In this document: in pieces, positions 27,728-36,717 of the stretch
Layout of the letters: the number at the start of each line of letters is the position of its first letter
Numbering within the stretch: the stretch's first letter is position 1
NCBI RefSeq assembly: GCF_008281175.1
Contig: NZ_CP036524.1
Location: 1,240,001 to 1,304,000 of the forward strand
Direction of reading: 5' to 3'
DNA: 64,000 nucleotides
DNA from: [Clostridium] hylemonae DSM 15053
GTDB lineage: Bacteria > Bacillota > Clostridia > Lachnospirales > Lachnospiraceae
Notes under the pieces: model-generated
Databases searched by the model: none
The model's input: only the letters and a program-made list of their open reading frames with translations
Told to the model about the DNA's origin: nothing
Program-made: the position numbers and the translations under genes

Positions 27728-28879
27728 ATGAGTAATATTTTAATAATTCCGTCATGGTATCCTAGCATTAGTTATCCAAATAATGGTAGTTTTTTTAAAG
27801 AACAGGCAGAGACATTAAAGAAGGCTGGTTTTAATGTTTCAGTGTTATGTTTAGAGATTCCATATAGAAATACAAAGAAAGATTATAGGTATTTTAGGAA
27901 AAATAAATACATTGAAAATGGAATAACAATTTATAGATATGTATATCCATTTGGAATATTGCACCGTTTTCCTCGTCTCTATTATAAATTTCTTAAGTTG
28001 GCCAGTGTTTGGATATTTGGTAAAGAATTTAAAAATTATGGATTTTGTAATATTCATGCACATTCATTTTTGATTGGAGGCTATATCGGGGTATGTCTAA
28101 GTGAAAAATATGGGTGTCAATGTGTTATTACAGAACATTCATCTAAAATTTTGCGAGGAGTACTGAACGATATCGAGAAAAAGGTGTTAAGAGAATGTGT
28201 AGACAAAAGTAACCATTTCGTGTGCGTTTCAAATAATCTGAAAAGGTACGTGGAAAAAATGGTTGATTTTAGGGGGAAGATATGTGTTCAGCCTAATATG
28301 GTCAGTCCGATATTCAAATCTTCTTATAAAACTTTCAGCCCATTTTTATTTACGAGTGTTGGAAATTTAATACCGGGAAAGAAAATGGACTTACTTATAG
28401 AAGGATTTTGTGAGTGCTTTTCAGAAAAAGATGATGTTATTTTAAAAGTAATAGGAGGAGGCCAGGAAAGGCAAAGACTGGAAGGTATAATTAAATCAAG
28501 GAACAGAGAAAATCAGATAATTTTAACAGGACCGTTGCCTAGAAATAAGGTTGCGGAAATTTTGGCACAAAGTAATGTTATGGCGTTAGTGAGTGAAATT
28601 GAGACATTTGGAATCGCCTATATAGAAGCATTGGCCAGTGGCAATGTCATTATAGGTGCCCATAATGGTGGCGCAGATGATATTATAACTGAGGATAATG
28701 GAGTTTTTATTTCCGAGTTTGATATCGCATCAGTTTCGACAGCGCTGCGTTATGTTCATGATAATTATAATAATTATGATTGTATTCATATAAGAAAAAG
28801 TTGTATACAGGAATATGGAGAAGAAGCATTTGTGAATGCGTATAGAAAATTTTGGAGATGTGAATCAAATGAACAATAG
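27728..28879 (+). CDS. GT4-family glycosyltransferase
   Basis: The start ATG at 27728 follows AAAGGAG; in-frame codons back to 27692 are ignored because they lie over the preceding stop. The 383-residue GT-B protein opens with IIPSWYPS, carries ITEHSS in the acceptor domain and TSVGNLIPGKKMDLLI in the donor domain, and ends with the E-x7-E motif ETFGIAYIEA. It should add a sugar to the growing lipid-linked unit. Its last eleven bases overlap the next glycosyltransferase gene. Confidence 0.88.
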   Translation: MSNILIIPSWYPSISYPNNGSFFKEQAETLKKAGFNVSVLCLEIPYRNTKKDYRYFRKNKYIENGITIYRYVYPFGILHRFPRLYYKFLKLASVWIFGKEFKNYGFCNIHAHSFLIGGYIGVCLSEKYGCQCVITEHSSKILRGVLNDIEKKVLRECVDKSNHFVCVSNNLKRYVEKMVDFRGKICVQPNMVSPIFKSSYKTFSPFLFTSVGNLIPGKKMDLLIEGFCECFSEKDDVILKVIGGGQERQRLEGIIKSRNRENQIILTGPLPRNKVAEILAQSNVMALVSEIETFGIAYIEALASGNVIIGAHNGGADDIITEDNGVFISEFDIASVSTALRYVHDNYNNYDCIHIRKSCIQEYGEEAFVNAYRKFWRCESNEQ

Positions 28880-29927
28880 CCCAACCCCATTTATAACTTT
28901 TATTATTCCAGCTTATAATGCAGAAAAGGTAATCGAAAGCTGCATAGAGAGTATAATCGCTATTAAAAGAAGTGATTTAGAAATAGTTATTGTAAACGAT
29001 GGATCACAAGATGGCACCTTGGAAATATGCGGTAAAATTGACGATGAACGTATTCGCATTTTTACACAAGAGAACAAGGGAGTATCTGCTGCACGAAATC
29101 GAGGGATTTTAGAAGCGAGAGGCCGATTTGTAGCGTTTGTCGATTCGGATGACTTACTGTGTCCTCAAGAAATGGAGAAGGTGCTAAACAGTGTTTCAGA
29201 TAAAGATGAGCTGATAATGTTTAATTTTAGCAGAAATAGAAATGGAGTAATAAGTAAAGATGCAGTACAATTAGAACCTGGAGTACACGGGAAAAAGGAA
29301 TTGCTCATATTAAAAGAAAGAGTGCTGGATGTTCCAATATATAAAAATTGGAAAAACCATGTTATGCAGGGAAGTGCAGTTCAATATTTGTATAAACGTA
29401 CTAAACTTATAGATAGTGATATATTTTTTGAGCCTAAACTTGTATATTCGGAAGACTTATGTTTTTGTCTTGAGATATATACAAATTTTGATAGTATAAA
29501 AGTAACAAGTTATTATGCCTATATCATTAATGCTGTGAATAATAGCTCAAGCCGTCGATATAGAGAAGAATTTTGGAATGAACTATTAAATGTTTATGAA
29601 AAAATCAATACAATTACACAATCTGAATACGAATCAATATATTACTATTACGGGAGGGGAGCAATTAATCATTATCTGCAATACCTGCCGGTCCAAGAGG
29701 TGATCGATAAAAGTAAAAAGATCATATATGATGAAAAGTTTAAGACGAGTATCAAAAATATTAGTTTTGCAAATAAAACCTGGTCCGAAAAATTAGAAGA
29801 TTGGTTCTATATAAAAAATCATTATGCATTAGTAATATATTATAAGAAAATAGATATGGTATTACACAGGATTGGTGCCGGTATTAAAAGAAAAATAAGA
29901 TTTATAATTTTAAATGGTAAGATTTGA
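28869..29927 (+). CDS. GT2-family glycosyltransferase
   Basis: The ATG at 28869 is preferred: GGAG lies ten bases upstream and the GT-A fold begins within ten residues (FIIPAYNAEK). The 352-residue protein has VNDGSQDGT, then FVDSDD holding the metal-binding DxD, and a C-terminal region rich in Lys and Tyr. It is an inverting GT2 transferase acting at the cytoplasmic membrane face. The acceptor and donor are unknown. It overlaps the preceding gene by eleven bases. Confidence 0.88.
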   Translation: MNNSPTPFITFIIPAYNAEKVIESCIESIIAIKRSDLEIVIVNDGSQDGTLEICGKIDDERIRIFTQENKGVSAARNRGILEARGRFVAFVDSDDLLCPQEMEKVLNSVSDKDELIMFNFSRNRNGVISKDAVQLEPGVHGKKELLILKERVLDVPIYKNWKNHVMQGSAVQYLYKRTKLIDSDIFFEPKLVYSEDLCFCLEIYTNFDSIKVTSYYAYIINAVNNSSSRRYREEFWNELLNVYEKINTITQSEYESIYYYYGRGAINHYLQYLPVQEVIDKSKKIIYDEKFKTSIKNISFANKTWSEKLEDWFYIKNHYALVIYYKKIDMVLHRIGAGIKRKIRFIILNGKI

Positions 29928-29960
29928 TTAAATAGTTTAATCTGTACGAAAGGATATCTG

Positions 29961-31502
29961 ATGAAAATAGAGCGCACTAGAAATGCAACTAGAAATATTA
30001 TAGTTGGAACCATTTTTAAAATATACTCAATGCTTATGCCTTTTATAATGCGTACAATAATGATATATGTATTAGGAGTTAATTATCTGGGATTAAATGG
30101 ACTGTTTACATCTGTTCTTCAGGTACTTAATTTGGCAGAAACTGGTGTTGGCGCGGCTATGGTATTCAGCATGTATCAGCCCATTGCGTCAGATAACCAT
30201 GAAAAAATATGCATGCTAATGAGGTTGTACAAAGTTTATTATAGGATAATTGGGACTGTAGTTTTAATGGGAGGTATCTTTATTACTCCCTTTTTGAAAT
30301 ATTTAATTAAAAGTGATATACCTGACAATATAAATATTTATATATTATATTTTATGAATCTGGCATCAACTGTAAGTACATATTGGCTTTTTTCTTATAA
30401 AACCAGTCTGTTATTTGCACATCAGCGTTCAGATGTTTCAACGAAAGTAAGTTTGGTTACAGAAACCTGTAAATATTTGCTTCAGGCGATGGCATTGATT
30501 TGTTTTAGAAGTTATTATCTATATACAATCATAATTGTGTTTACACAGATCGTTGCAAATTTAATTACGGCATTTATAACAAACAAAATGTATCCGTCAT
30601 ATAAGGCAAAAGGCCTGCTGCCGCGTGAAGAAATAAAGGTGATTAATAAAAAAATAAAAGATTTATTTATGACAAAAATCGGAACAGTAATATTTAATTC
30701 CGCAGATACATTGGTGATTTCAGCGTTTTTGGGGTTGAGGGTTCTAGCTATTTATCAAAACTACTTCTATATTGTCACTTCCATAACAGGCATAGTCGGA
30801 ATAATATTTACTTCGTGTACAGCTGGCATTGGAAATAGTCTAATCACAGAAACAGAGGAGAAAAATTACACTGATTTAAAGAAAATGACTTTGTTGATTT
30901 GTTGGTTGACTGGCTTTTGCTCAGTTTGTTTATTATGTCTGTTTCAGCCTTTTATGAAACTGTGGGTGACTGAGAAACTCATGTTACAGTTCAGTGCTGT
31001 AATTTGTTTCTGTGCGTATTTCTTTGTTAGCCACATCTATCTTCTGTTTGAATTATATAAGGATGCGGCCGGTATGTGGCATGAAGACAGATTCAGGCCT
31101 ATGGTTGTCTCGTTCATTAATTTATGTTTAAATCTTATTCTTGTCCAATTCATTGGAGTATATGGAGTATTGATTGCAAGTTGTCTCGCCAAAGGATTGT
31201 TTGGTCTTCCATGGGTGTTGTATAATCTGTTTCATGTGGTTTTCCACAGATCACCATGGAATTACATTAAGAGATTATTGTATTATGTTTTTACGTCAGT
31301 TATTGTCAGTGCGGTTGTATTCGCGATATGTACACTAGTAACGTGCGGTGGAATTGCGGAGTTGGCAGTTAAACTGACCATTTGTTGTTTGATTGGCAAT
31401 TCGTTTTTTTGGATCTTGCTGAGACGGGACAGTCAATTTAAGGCAGCTATAGGATTACTGCAAAGATTTGTACCGGAGAAGCTTAAGAGGTTAATTCACT
31501 AG
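29961..31502 (+). CDS. Wzx-type polysaccharide flippase
   Basis: A 513-residue polytopic protein with about twelve to fourteen hydrophobic helices and very little loop sequence has the layout of the MOP/Wzx superfamily. The opening RNATRNIIVGTIFKI and the YLGLNGLFTSVLQVLNLAETG region are typical of this Clostridia and Streptococcus branch. It should move the undecaprenyl-linked repeat unit across the membrane. A paralogue at 60.3 kb shares the same opening pattern (FLGI/LGLNG, LAEAGVG). AAAGGA precedes the ATG. It lies immediately before a polymerase-like gene, as usual in Wzx/Wzy loci. Confidence 0.87.
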   Translation: MKIERTRNATRNIIVGTIFKIYSMLMPFIMRTIMIYVLGVNYLGLNGLFTSVLQVLNLAETGVGAAMVFSMYQPIASDNHEKICMLMRLYKVYYRIIGTVVLMGGIFITPFLKYLIKSDIPDNINIYILYFMNLASTVSTYWLFSYKTSLLFAHQRSDVSTKVSLVTETCKYLLQAMALICFRSYYLYTIIIVFTQIVANLITAFITNKMYPSYKAKGLLPREEIKVINKKIKDLFMTKIGTVIFNSADTLVISAFLGLRVLAIYQNYFYIVTSITGIVGIIFTSCTAGIGNSLITETEEKNYTDLKKMTLLICWLTGFCSVCLLCLFQPFMKLWVTEKLMLQFSAVICFCAYFFVSHIYLLFELYKDAAGMWHEDRFRPMVVSFINLCLNLILVQFIGVYGVLIASCLAKGLFGLPWVLYNLFHVVFHRSPWNYIKRLLYYVFTSVIVSAVVFAICTLVTCGGIAELAVKLTICCLIGNSFFWILLRRDSQFKAAIGLLQRFVPEKLKRLIH

Positions 31503-31529
31503 ACATATATCATTGAATGGAGTGAAACG

Positions 31530-32990
31530 ATGAGTAAGAAGGTAAGTGTAAACTGTTTTATCAGAACAGGAATATTAATATTGGCTTTTATATTATTTTT
31601 GAAGGGATGGCTGGTAAGCAGTATACCCATTTTAAGTATTTCTATATTTTTAATATGGCTGAATAATATTATTTTTTCACTTAATAACGTACGTGAAAAA
31701 ATTGTATTCCTTTTGTTTCAAGTGGCTATTTTTACATTTTTAATATCACGTCCATTGATTGGAACCTTGAGTAAAGGGGAATGGTGGACGATATCTGGTC
31801 AAGCAGTGGAAAATTTCCGTTTCGCTTTTCTTGTGGTAGCAATAGCAATGGTGGGACTGTATATTGGGGCTTTGGTTTCGGGTAAACTGTTAAAAAATAA
31901 TAAAGATTTGATCAATAAAGGTAATTATGAAAAAGTAGAATTTAAAAAAAGTCTTCAGAATATATCACTGATTGTGTTTAGCATATCAGCTGTTTTTTAT
32001 GGAGTGCAGGAAATAGAAAAGTTAGTATATATGGCGGGGAAAACATATGTTCAATTTTATCAAGGTTTTAGTGGACAGATGCCTTCCTTTGTATATCTTT
32101 TTGCATCTTTTATGAAATATAGCCTTTGTATATTTTTAGCTACAATGCCAGATAAAAGGAAAGCATTTTTGCCACTGGCCGTATTTGAATTAACTGCTGT
32201 ACCTCAACTGATAATCGGTATTAGGAATCCACTGATTTTGAATAGTATGTTTATTTTGACTTATTATATTTTGAGAGATTACTTTGAAGGTTCTTCTGTT
32301 TGGCTGGGGAAGATTGAAAAGCGGTTATTATGTATTAGTGCACCGGCCATATTGATACTAATGAAGATATTTACTAATATACGCGGTCATGTTCAAATAG
32401 AGTTTTCGAATGTCTTTCAAATGATAAAAGACTTTTTTGATGGTCAGGGGGTAACATTTGAGGTGTTAACAAAATGCTACGGATGGATTGGGAATTTGCC
32501 TTCAAGAAATTTACGAAACTACACTTTTGGAGAATTCATTGATTATATTCAGTATGGCAGCATTGGACAGAAAATATTTGGGACATCACCACTGCCTGAT
32601 TATAATTGCGAGGCCAATGGTTTACTAAGTAATAAGCTTTCCCATAATTTAGCTTATGCAATGGATAAAGACTCTTACTTGGCAGGACGCGGTTGGGGAT
32701 CTTCTTTTATTTTAGAAAACTATATTGATTTTGGTTATATAGGAGTTATTATTTTTAGTGTTTTGCTGGGGATGGTACTCATAGCTTTTGTCAAGAAATT
32801 TAACACAAATATAATTTTAAATGTTATTATACTAGTAAGCATTACGAGTATATATTTTATGCCGAGGGCAGAAGCGACTGGCTGGCTGTTGTTTATAATA
32901 ACATTCCGATTTTGGGCTTGTATAATAATGTGCTACTTTCTGACATGGGTGTACAGGAAATATATATCAGGCGCATTTATTAGGAAATAG
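31530..32990 (+). CDS. Oligosaccharide repeat-unit polymerase (Wzy-like) membrane protein
   Basis: The 486-residue protein has about ten to twelve membrane helices and a long outside loop containing GRGWGSSFILENYIDFG. That loop resembles the conserved end of the O-antigen polymerase (EpsG/Wzy) families in Gram-positive capsule loci. Directly following the flippase, it is the best candidate for the main polymerase of the locus. Polymerases are too divergent for the linkage to be inferred. GGAG lies a few bases before the ATG. Confidence 0.8.
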   Translation: MSKKVSVNCFIRTGILILAFILFLKGWLVSSIPILSISIFLIWLNNIIFSLNNVREKIVFLLFQVAIFTFLISRPLIGTLSKGEWWTISGQAVENFRFAFLVVAIAMVGLYIGALVSGKLLKNNKDLINKGNYEKVEFKKSLQNISLIVFSISAVFYGVQEIEKLVYMAGKTYVQFYQGFSGQMPSFVYLFASFMKYSLCIFLATMPDKRKAFLPLAVFELTAVPQLIIGIRNPLILNSMFILTYYILRDYFEGSSVWLGKIEKRLLCISAPAILILMKIFTNIRGHVQIEFSNVFQMIKDFFDGQGVTFEVLTKCYGWIGNLPSRNLRNYTFGEFIDYIQYGSIGQKIFGTSPLPDYNCEANGLLSNKLSHNLAYAMDKDSYLAGRGWGSSFILENYIDFGYIGVIIFSVLLGMVLIAFVKKFNTNIILNVIILVSITSIYFMPRAEATGWLLFIITFRFWACIIMCYFLTWVYRKYISGAFIRK

Positions 32991-33019
32991 ATCACTTATT
33001 AAAAACGGAGGAGTATAAC

Positions 33020-36000
33020 ATGAAAAGTAAAAAGATATTGAGCCTTTTGCTGGTTGCTGTATTTAGTTGTCAGACAGCCACAGTATATGCAGATGAAGGG
33101 GATGGGTATCAGGCAGATGAGATTAGTGAAGAACAGATATATGAGAAGGAATTGCCTAAATTCAGCATAGAAGATATGAATCTCATTATAGGAGAACAGA
33201 GATATTTTTATGCGTTGCCTGATGATTTGAATTTGCAGGAAAATGAGTTGAAAGTAACTGTTGAAGATGAAGCGGTTGTTAAAATACAGATTGCGGCACC
33301 GGAATCTTTAGAGGCTGATATTAAAGATGGTGTGCCAGAAAATGCCCAATGGTATTGTGCTATAGGTATAAGCCAGGGTGAGACGATGATTTGTATTCAA
33401 ATGGGAAATAAAGAGAAGAAAATTCCAGTAATTGTATCCGGTCAAGAAGGCGATTCGGAAGAAAAGAATGAGAAGAATACTGAGGAAGGTCAGATAGATG
33501 GTGAAGCTATAACAAAAGACAAGATTGCTGAGAATACATATAATACATTCAGTGTTCAAACAGGGTGGACAGAAAGAGAAGGTAAAAAATATTATATAAA
33601 TGGGAATGGAGAGGCCTGTAAGGGTATTACGAAAATAGAAGGAGTATTATACTATTTTGATGAAAATACAGGGGCATTAACAGAATCTGCCGGCTGGATA
33701 GATATAAATGGCAGCAGATATTTTTGTAATGAAGAAGGAAAACTGTATAACCGTCAGTTTATAAAGTTTGGAAATATATATTATTATATGGGTGCAGATG
33801 GTAGTTTGCAAAAAGGGATATTTCAGGCGGATGGAAAGAAATACTATGCCGATCCTGCCACCGGACAGGTAAACCTGAAGGCAGGCTGGATAGAAGACAG
33901 CGGTAAAAGATATTTTGCAAACGAAGAAGGGATACTGTATATTAATCAGTTTATTAAGTTCGGAAGTATATATCATTATTTGGGTGATGATGGAAGCGAG
34001 CAAAAAGGAACTTTTGAAGTGCAAGGAAAGAAATATCATGCAAACTCTGCTACTGGTGAAATCAAATTAGAGGCTGGCTGGATAGAAGATGACGGTAAAA
34101 GGTATTACGCAGACGAAGAAGGGGTACTGTATGCGAATCAGTTTATCAGGTTTGGAAACATATATTATTATATGGGTGATGATGGAAGCGTACAAAAAGG
34201 AACTTTTGGGGCAAACGGAAAGAAATACCACGCCAATTCTGACACAGGCCAAATCAAATTAGAGGCAGGCTGGATAGAAGATAACGGTAAGAAATATTAT
34301 TCATACGGTGGAGGGGAAATATTCTACAGCCAGTTTATCAGTTTTGGAGCGATATCCTATTACATGGGGGCTGACGGGAGCATTCAGAAAGGGGTCATAC
34401 AGACCGGAGATAAAGTATACTATGCGGATGAGAGCACAGGTCAGATCCAGAAGAAGGTCGGCTGGATAGATAGCGGAGGAAAGAGATATTTCTCCAATGA
34501 GGCCGGGATACTTTACAGCAGCCAGTTTATAAGTTTTGGAGCGGTAACCTATTACATGGGGGCTGACGGGAGTCTCCAAAAAGGGATCATACAGGCTGGA
34601 GACAAAGTATACTATGCGGATGAGAGCACAGGTCAGATCCAGAGGAAGGTCGGCTGGATAGAAAGTGGTGGAAAGAGATATTTCTCCAATGAGGCCGGGA
34701 TACTTTACAGCAGCCAGTTTATAAGTTTTGGAGCGGTAACCTATTACATGGGGGCTGACGGGAGTCTCCAGAAAGGAATCATACAGGCTGGAGACAAAGT
34801 ATACTATGCGGATGAGAGCACAGGTCAGATCCAGAAAAAGGTCGGCTGGATAGATAGCGGAGGAAAGAGATATTTCTCCAATGAGGCCGGGATACTTTAC
34901 AGCAGCCAGTTTATAAGTTTTGGAGCGGTAACCTATTACATGGGGGCTGACGGGAGTCTCCAGAAAGGGATCATACAGGCTGGAGACAAAGTATACTATT
35001 CGGATGAGAGCACAGGTCAGATCCAGAAGAAGGTCGGCTGGATAGATAGCGGAGGAAAGAGATATTTCTCCAATGAGGCCGGGATACTTTACAGCAGCCA
35101 GTTTATAAGTTTTGGAGCGGTAACCTATTACATGGGGAATGACGGGAGCCTTCAGAAAGGAATCATACAGACTGGAGGCAAATTATACTATGCGGATGAA
35201 AGCACGGGACAGATTCAAAAGAAAGCTGGCTGGATAGAAAGTGGTGGAAAAAAATATTATTCTAACGAAGCGGGCGTTCTGTATAGCAGTCAATTCATCA
35301 GTTTTGGTTCCAATTGTTATTATATGGGAGCCGACGGAAGCATGCAGAAGGGGAAACAATATATAAATGGTAAGTGGTATTATTTTGATGAGGAGACCGG
35401 GCTTATGATAAGAAGTACGGGATGGTTCTCCAGTGGGCCTAACAGGTATTATCAGAAATCAGATGGTACACTTGCAATAGGATATACGGATATAGATAAT
35501 ATTAGATATTATTTTAACAGCAGCGGTGTTCTGGCCTCTAAGATGGGCATTGATGTATCACAGTGGCAGGGAAATATAGACTGGAGGAAGGTTAAAGAGG
35601 CAGGTGTGGAATTTGCTTTTATCAGAGTGGGATACAGAGGAAGTGCCAGTGGGAATCTCGCGGCGGATCCTTATTATAAGCAAAATATTGAAGGGGCATT
35701 AGCAGCGGGAATAAAAGTTGGTGTGTATTTTTTCTCGCAGGCAACTACTGTACAGGAAGCCAGGGAAGAAGCTTCCTATACATATAATCTCATTAAAAAT
35801 TATAATATAACATATCCGGTTGCATTTGATACTGAGTATTATGATTCTGCGCATAGTGGAAGAGCTGATAAGCTCAGTGCGTCCACCAGAACATTGCTGG
35901 CAAATATTTTCTGTTCTGAAATAAGAAATTATGGTTACACAGCTATGATTTACTCTGGGACATATTTTATGAATAATAATCTTCAGATGTCATTACTAAC

Positions 36001-36136
36001 CAACTGTTTGGTGTGGGTTGCACAGTATAATAAGGAGCTTCAATATAAGGGGACTTATAAATGTTGGCAATACAGCAGTTCTGGAAGAGTCAATGGCATC
36101 AATGGAAATGTTGATATGAATGTATGGATTAATTAG
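33020..36136 (+). CDS. Secreted GH25 muramidase with nine choline-binding-type wall repeats
   Basis: The start ATG follows GGAGGAG, and a signal peptide covers about 1-25. The 1038-residue protein then has an unrecognised beta-rich region (about 30-150). A long wall-binding array of 64-residue units runs from about 180 to 830, and a C-terminal GH25 lysozyme domain runs from M842. Catalytic residues are in place: D845 in IDVSQWQG, and D937 and E939 in FDTEYYD. It should cleave the MurNAc-GlcNAc bond while held to a wall polymer by its repeats. As the last gene before an inverted repeat, it closes the locus. Similar repeats occur in the L,D-transpeptidase at 10.2 kb. Confidence 0.92.
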   Translation: MKSKKILSLLLVAVFSCQTATVYADEGDGYQADEISEEQIYEKELPKFSIEDMNLIIGEQRYFYALPDDLNLQENELKVTVEDEAVVKIQIAAPESLEADIKDGVPENAQWYCAIGISQGETMICIQMGNKEKKIPVIVSGQEGDSEEKNEKNTEEGQIDGEAITKDKIAENTYNTFSVQTGWTEREGKKYYINGNGEACKGITKIEGVLYYFDENTGALTESAGWIDINGSRYFCNEEGKLYNRQFIKFGNIYYYMGADGSLQKGIFQADGKKYYADPATGQVNLKAGWIEDSGKRYFANEEGILYINQFIKFGSIYHYLGDDGSEQKGTFEVQGKKYHANSATGEIKLEAGWIEDDGKRYYADEEGVLYANQFIRFGNIYYYMGDDGSVQKGTFGANGKKYHANSDTGQIKLEAGWIEDNGKKYYSYGGGEIFYSQFISFGAISYYMGADGSIQKGVIQTGDKVYYADESTGQIQKKVGWIDSGGKRYFSNEAGILYSSQFISFGAVTYYMGADGSLQKGIIQAGDKVYYADESTGQIQRKVGWIESGGKRYFSNEAGILYSSQFISFGAVTYYMGADGSLQKGIIQAGDKVYYADESTGQIQKKVGWIDSGGKRYFSNEAGILYSSQFISFGAVTYYMGADGSLQKGIIQAGDKVYYSDESTGQIQKKVGWIDSGGKRYFSNEAGILYSSQFISFGAVTYYMGNDGSLQKGIIQTGGKLYYADESTGQIQKKAGWIESGGKKYYSNEAGVLYSSQFISFGSNCYYMGADGSMQKGKQYINGKWYYFDEETGLMIRSTGWFSSGPNRYYQKSDGTLAIGYTDIDNIRYYFNSSGVLASKMGIDVSQWQGNIDWRKVKEAGVEFAFIRVGYRGSASGNLAADPYYKQNIEGALAAGIKVGVYFFSQATTVQEAREEASYTYNLIKNYNITYPVAFDTEYYDSAHSGRADKLSASTRTLLANIFCSEIRNYGYTAMIYSGTYFMNNNLQMSLLTNCLVWVAQYNKELQYKGTYKCWQYSSSGRVNGINGNVDMNVWIN
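33693..35420 (+). repeat. Nine 192-bp in-phase tandem repeats in the muramidase gene
   Basis: The GCTGGATAG landmark recurs at 33693, 33885, 34077, 34269, 34461, 34653, 34845, 35037 and 35229, always exactly 192 bases apart, so no unit has gained or lost a codon. The four units from 34461 to 35228 are nearly identical in DNA, while earlier ones differ more. Each encodes 64 residues. This suggests recent expansion or homogenisation in the central part. Confidence 0.92.
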
Positions 36137-36171
36137 AAACTGTAAGCATGTAATCTGTATTAAATGATATT

Positions 36172-36228
36172 CAGGGGAGTTGTTAAAGTTAACCGCGAAT
36201 TGGGGCAAACTGTTTGACAACTCCCCTG
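36172..36228 (+). other. Large imperfect inverted repeat between two gene blocks
   Basis: The arms at 36172-36187 and 36213-36228 pair over sixteen positions with a single G-U wobble, enclosing a 25-base loop. Only a short ATTT follows on the + strand, so it is a weak fit to a rho-independent terminator. It could still slow polymerase, protect the transcript end, or mark a boundary. It lies between the muramidase gene and a candidate promoter. Confidence 0.6.
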
Positions 36229-36252
36229 GATTTGTAGTTGTAAGTCAAATTA

Positions 36253-36281
36253 TTGTGTGGTATATTTACGTATGAAATAAT
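36253..36281 (+). promoter_or_regulatory. Candidate promoter ahead of the poly-G gene
   Basis: TTGTGT at 36253-36258 and AATAAT at 36276-36281 are 17 bases apart, 30 bases before the ATG at 36312. The boxes are moderate (4/6 and 5/6). It would start a second transcription unit covering the CDP-sugar genes. Confidence 0.4.
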
Positions 36282-36311
36282 AAAAATACAACGAATAAAG
36301 AGGTTACGGTC

Positions 36312-36704
36312 ATGAATAGACATTCAGAGATACAGGAATATAAAATGATGTGGTGCTCTATTTTTATTTCTGCCATTTTTACCTTCTGCATTGGGTTGGT
36401 GATTTCGGTTTTTGTTGTTGATAAATTGGATGTAAATTATATATTACAGCATTTTTACAGACCAATTACAGATTTTACAGCAGAAACACAAGAAAAAATG
36501 CAATATATTTTGTGTACGGTAAGTTATCCGGTTATTTTTTTTATAAGTTTTAGCATAGTGAAAAAATTTGTTAGTTTTTCAAATAGTAATGTTTATACGA
36601 AAGGTTATTTGTCTGTTATTTTAACTGGAATTTTATTGGTTATCAGCCTGGAAGGTACGGGGGGGGGGGTACATACTGTCGATTTACAGGGCTTTAGACC
36701 ATAA
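36312..36704 (+). CDS. N-terminal fragment of the poly-G-interrupted membrane protein
   Basis: As written, translation from ATG 36312 gives 130 residues. Membrane segments lie at about 15-36, 72-91 and 98-114. After Glu-Gly-Thr-Gly-Gly-Gly the frame leaves the membrane-protein sequence, adds eleven unrelated residues and stops at 36702-36704. The site GAGGTTACGGTC ahead of the ATG is a weak binding site. A protein ending this way is unlikely to be functional. See the spanning entry for the joined gene. Confidence 0.6.
   Translation: MNRHSEIQEYKMMWCSIFISAIFTFCIGLVISVFVVDKLDVNYILQHFYRPITDFTAETQEKMQYILCTVSYPVIFFISFSIVKKFVSFSNSNVYTKGYLSVILTGILLVISLEGTGGGVHTVDLQGFRP
36659..36669 (+). repeat. Homopolymer G11 inside a coding sequence
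   Basis: Eleven consecutive G residues stand out in otherwise AT-rich DNA. With 11 G the product stops after 130 residues. With 12 it also stops soon (TAG at the base after GGGCTT). With 10 or 13 the frame runs through to 38364. This is the arithmetic of a classical slipped-strand contingency tract. Confidence 0.9.
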
Positions 36705-36717
36705 TGATTATACAGCA

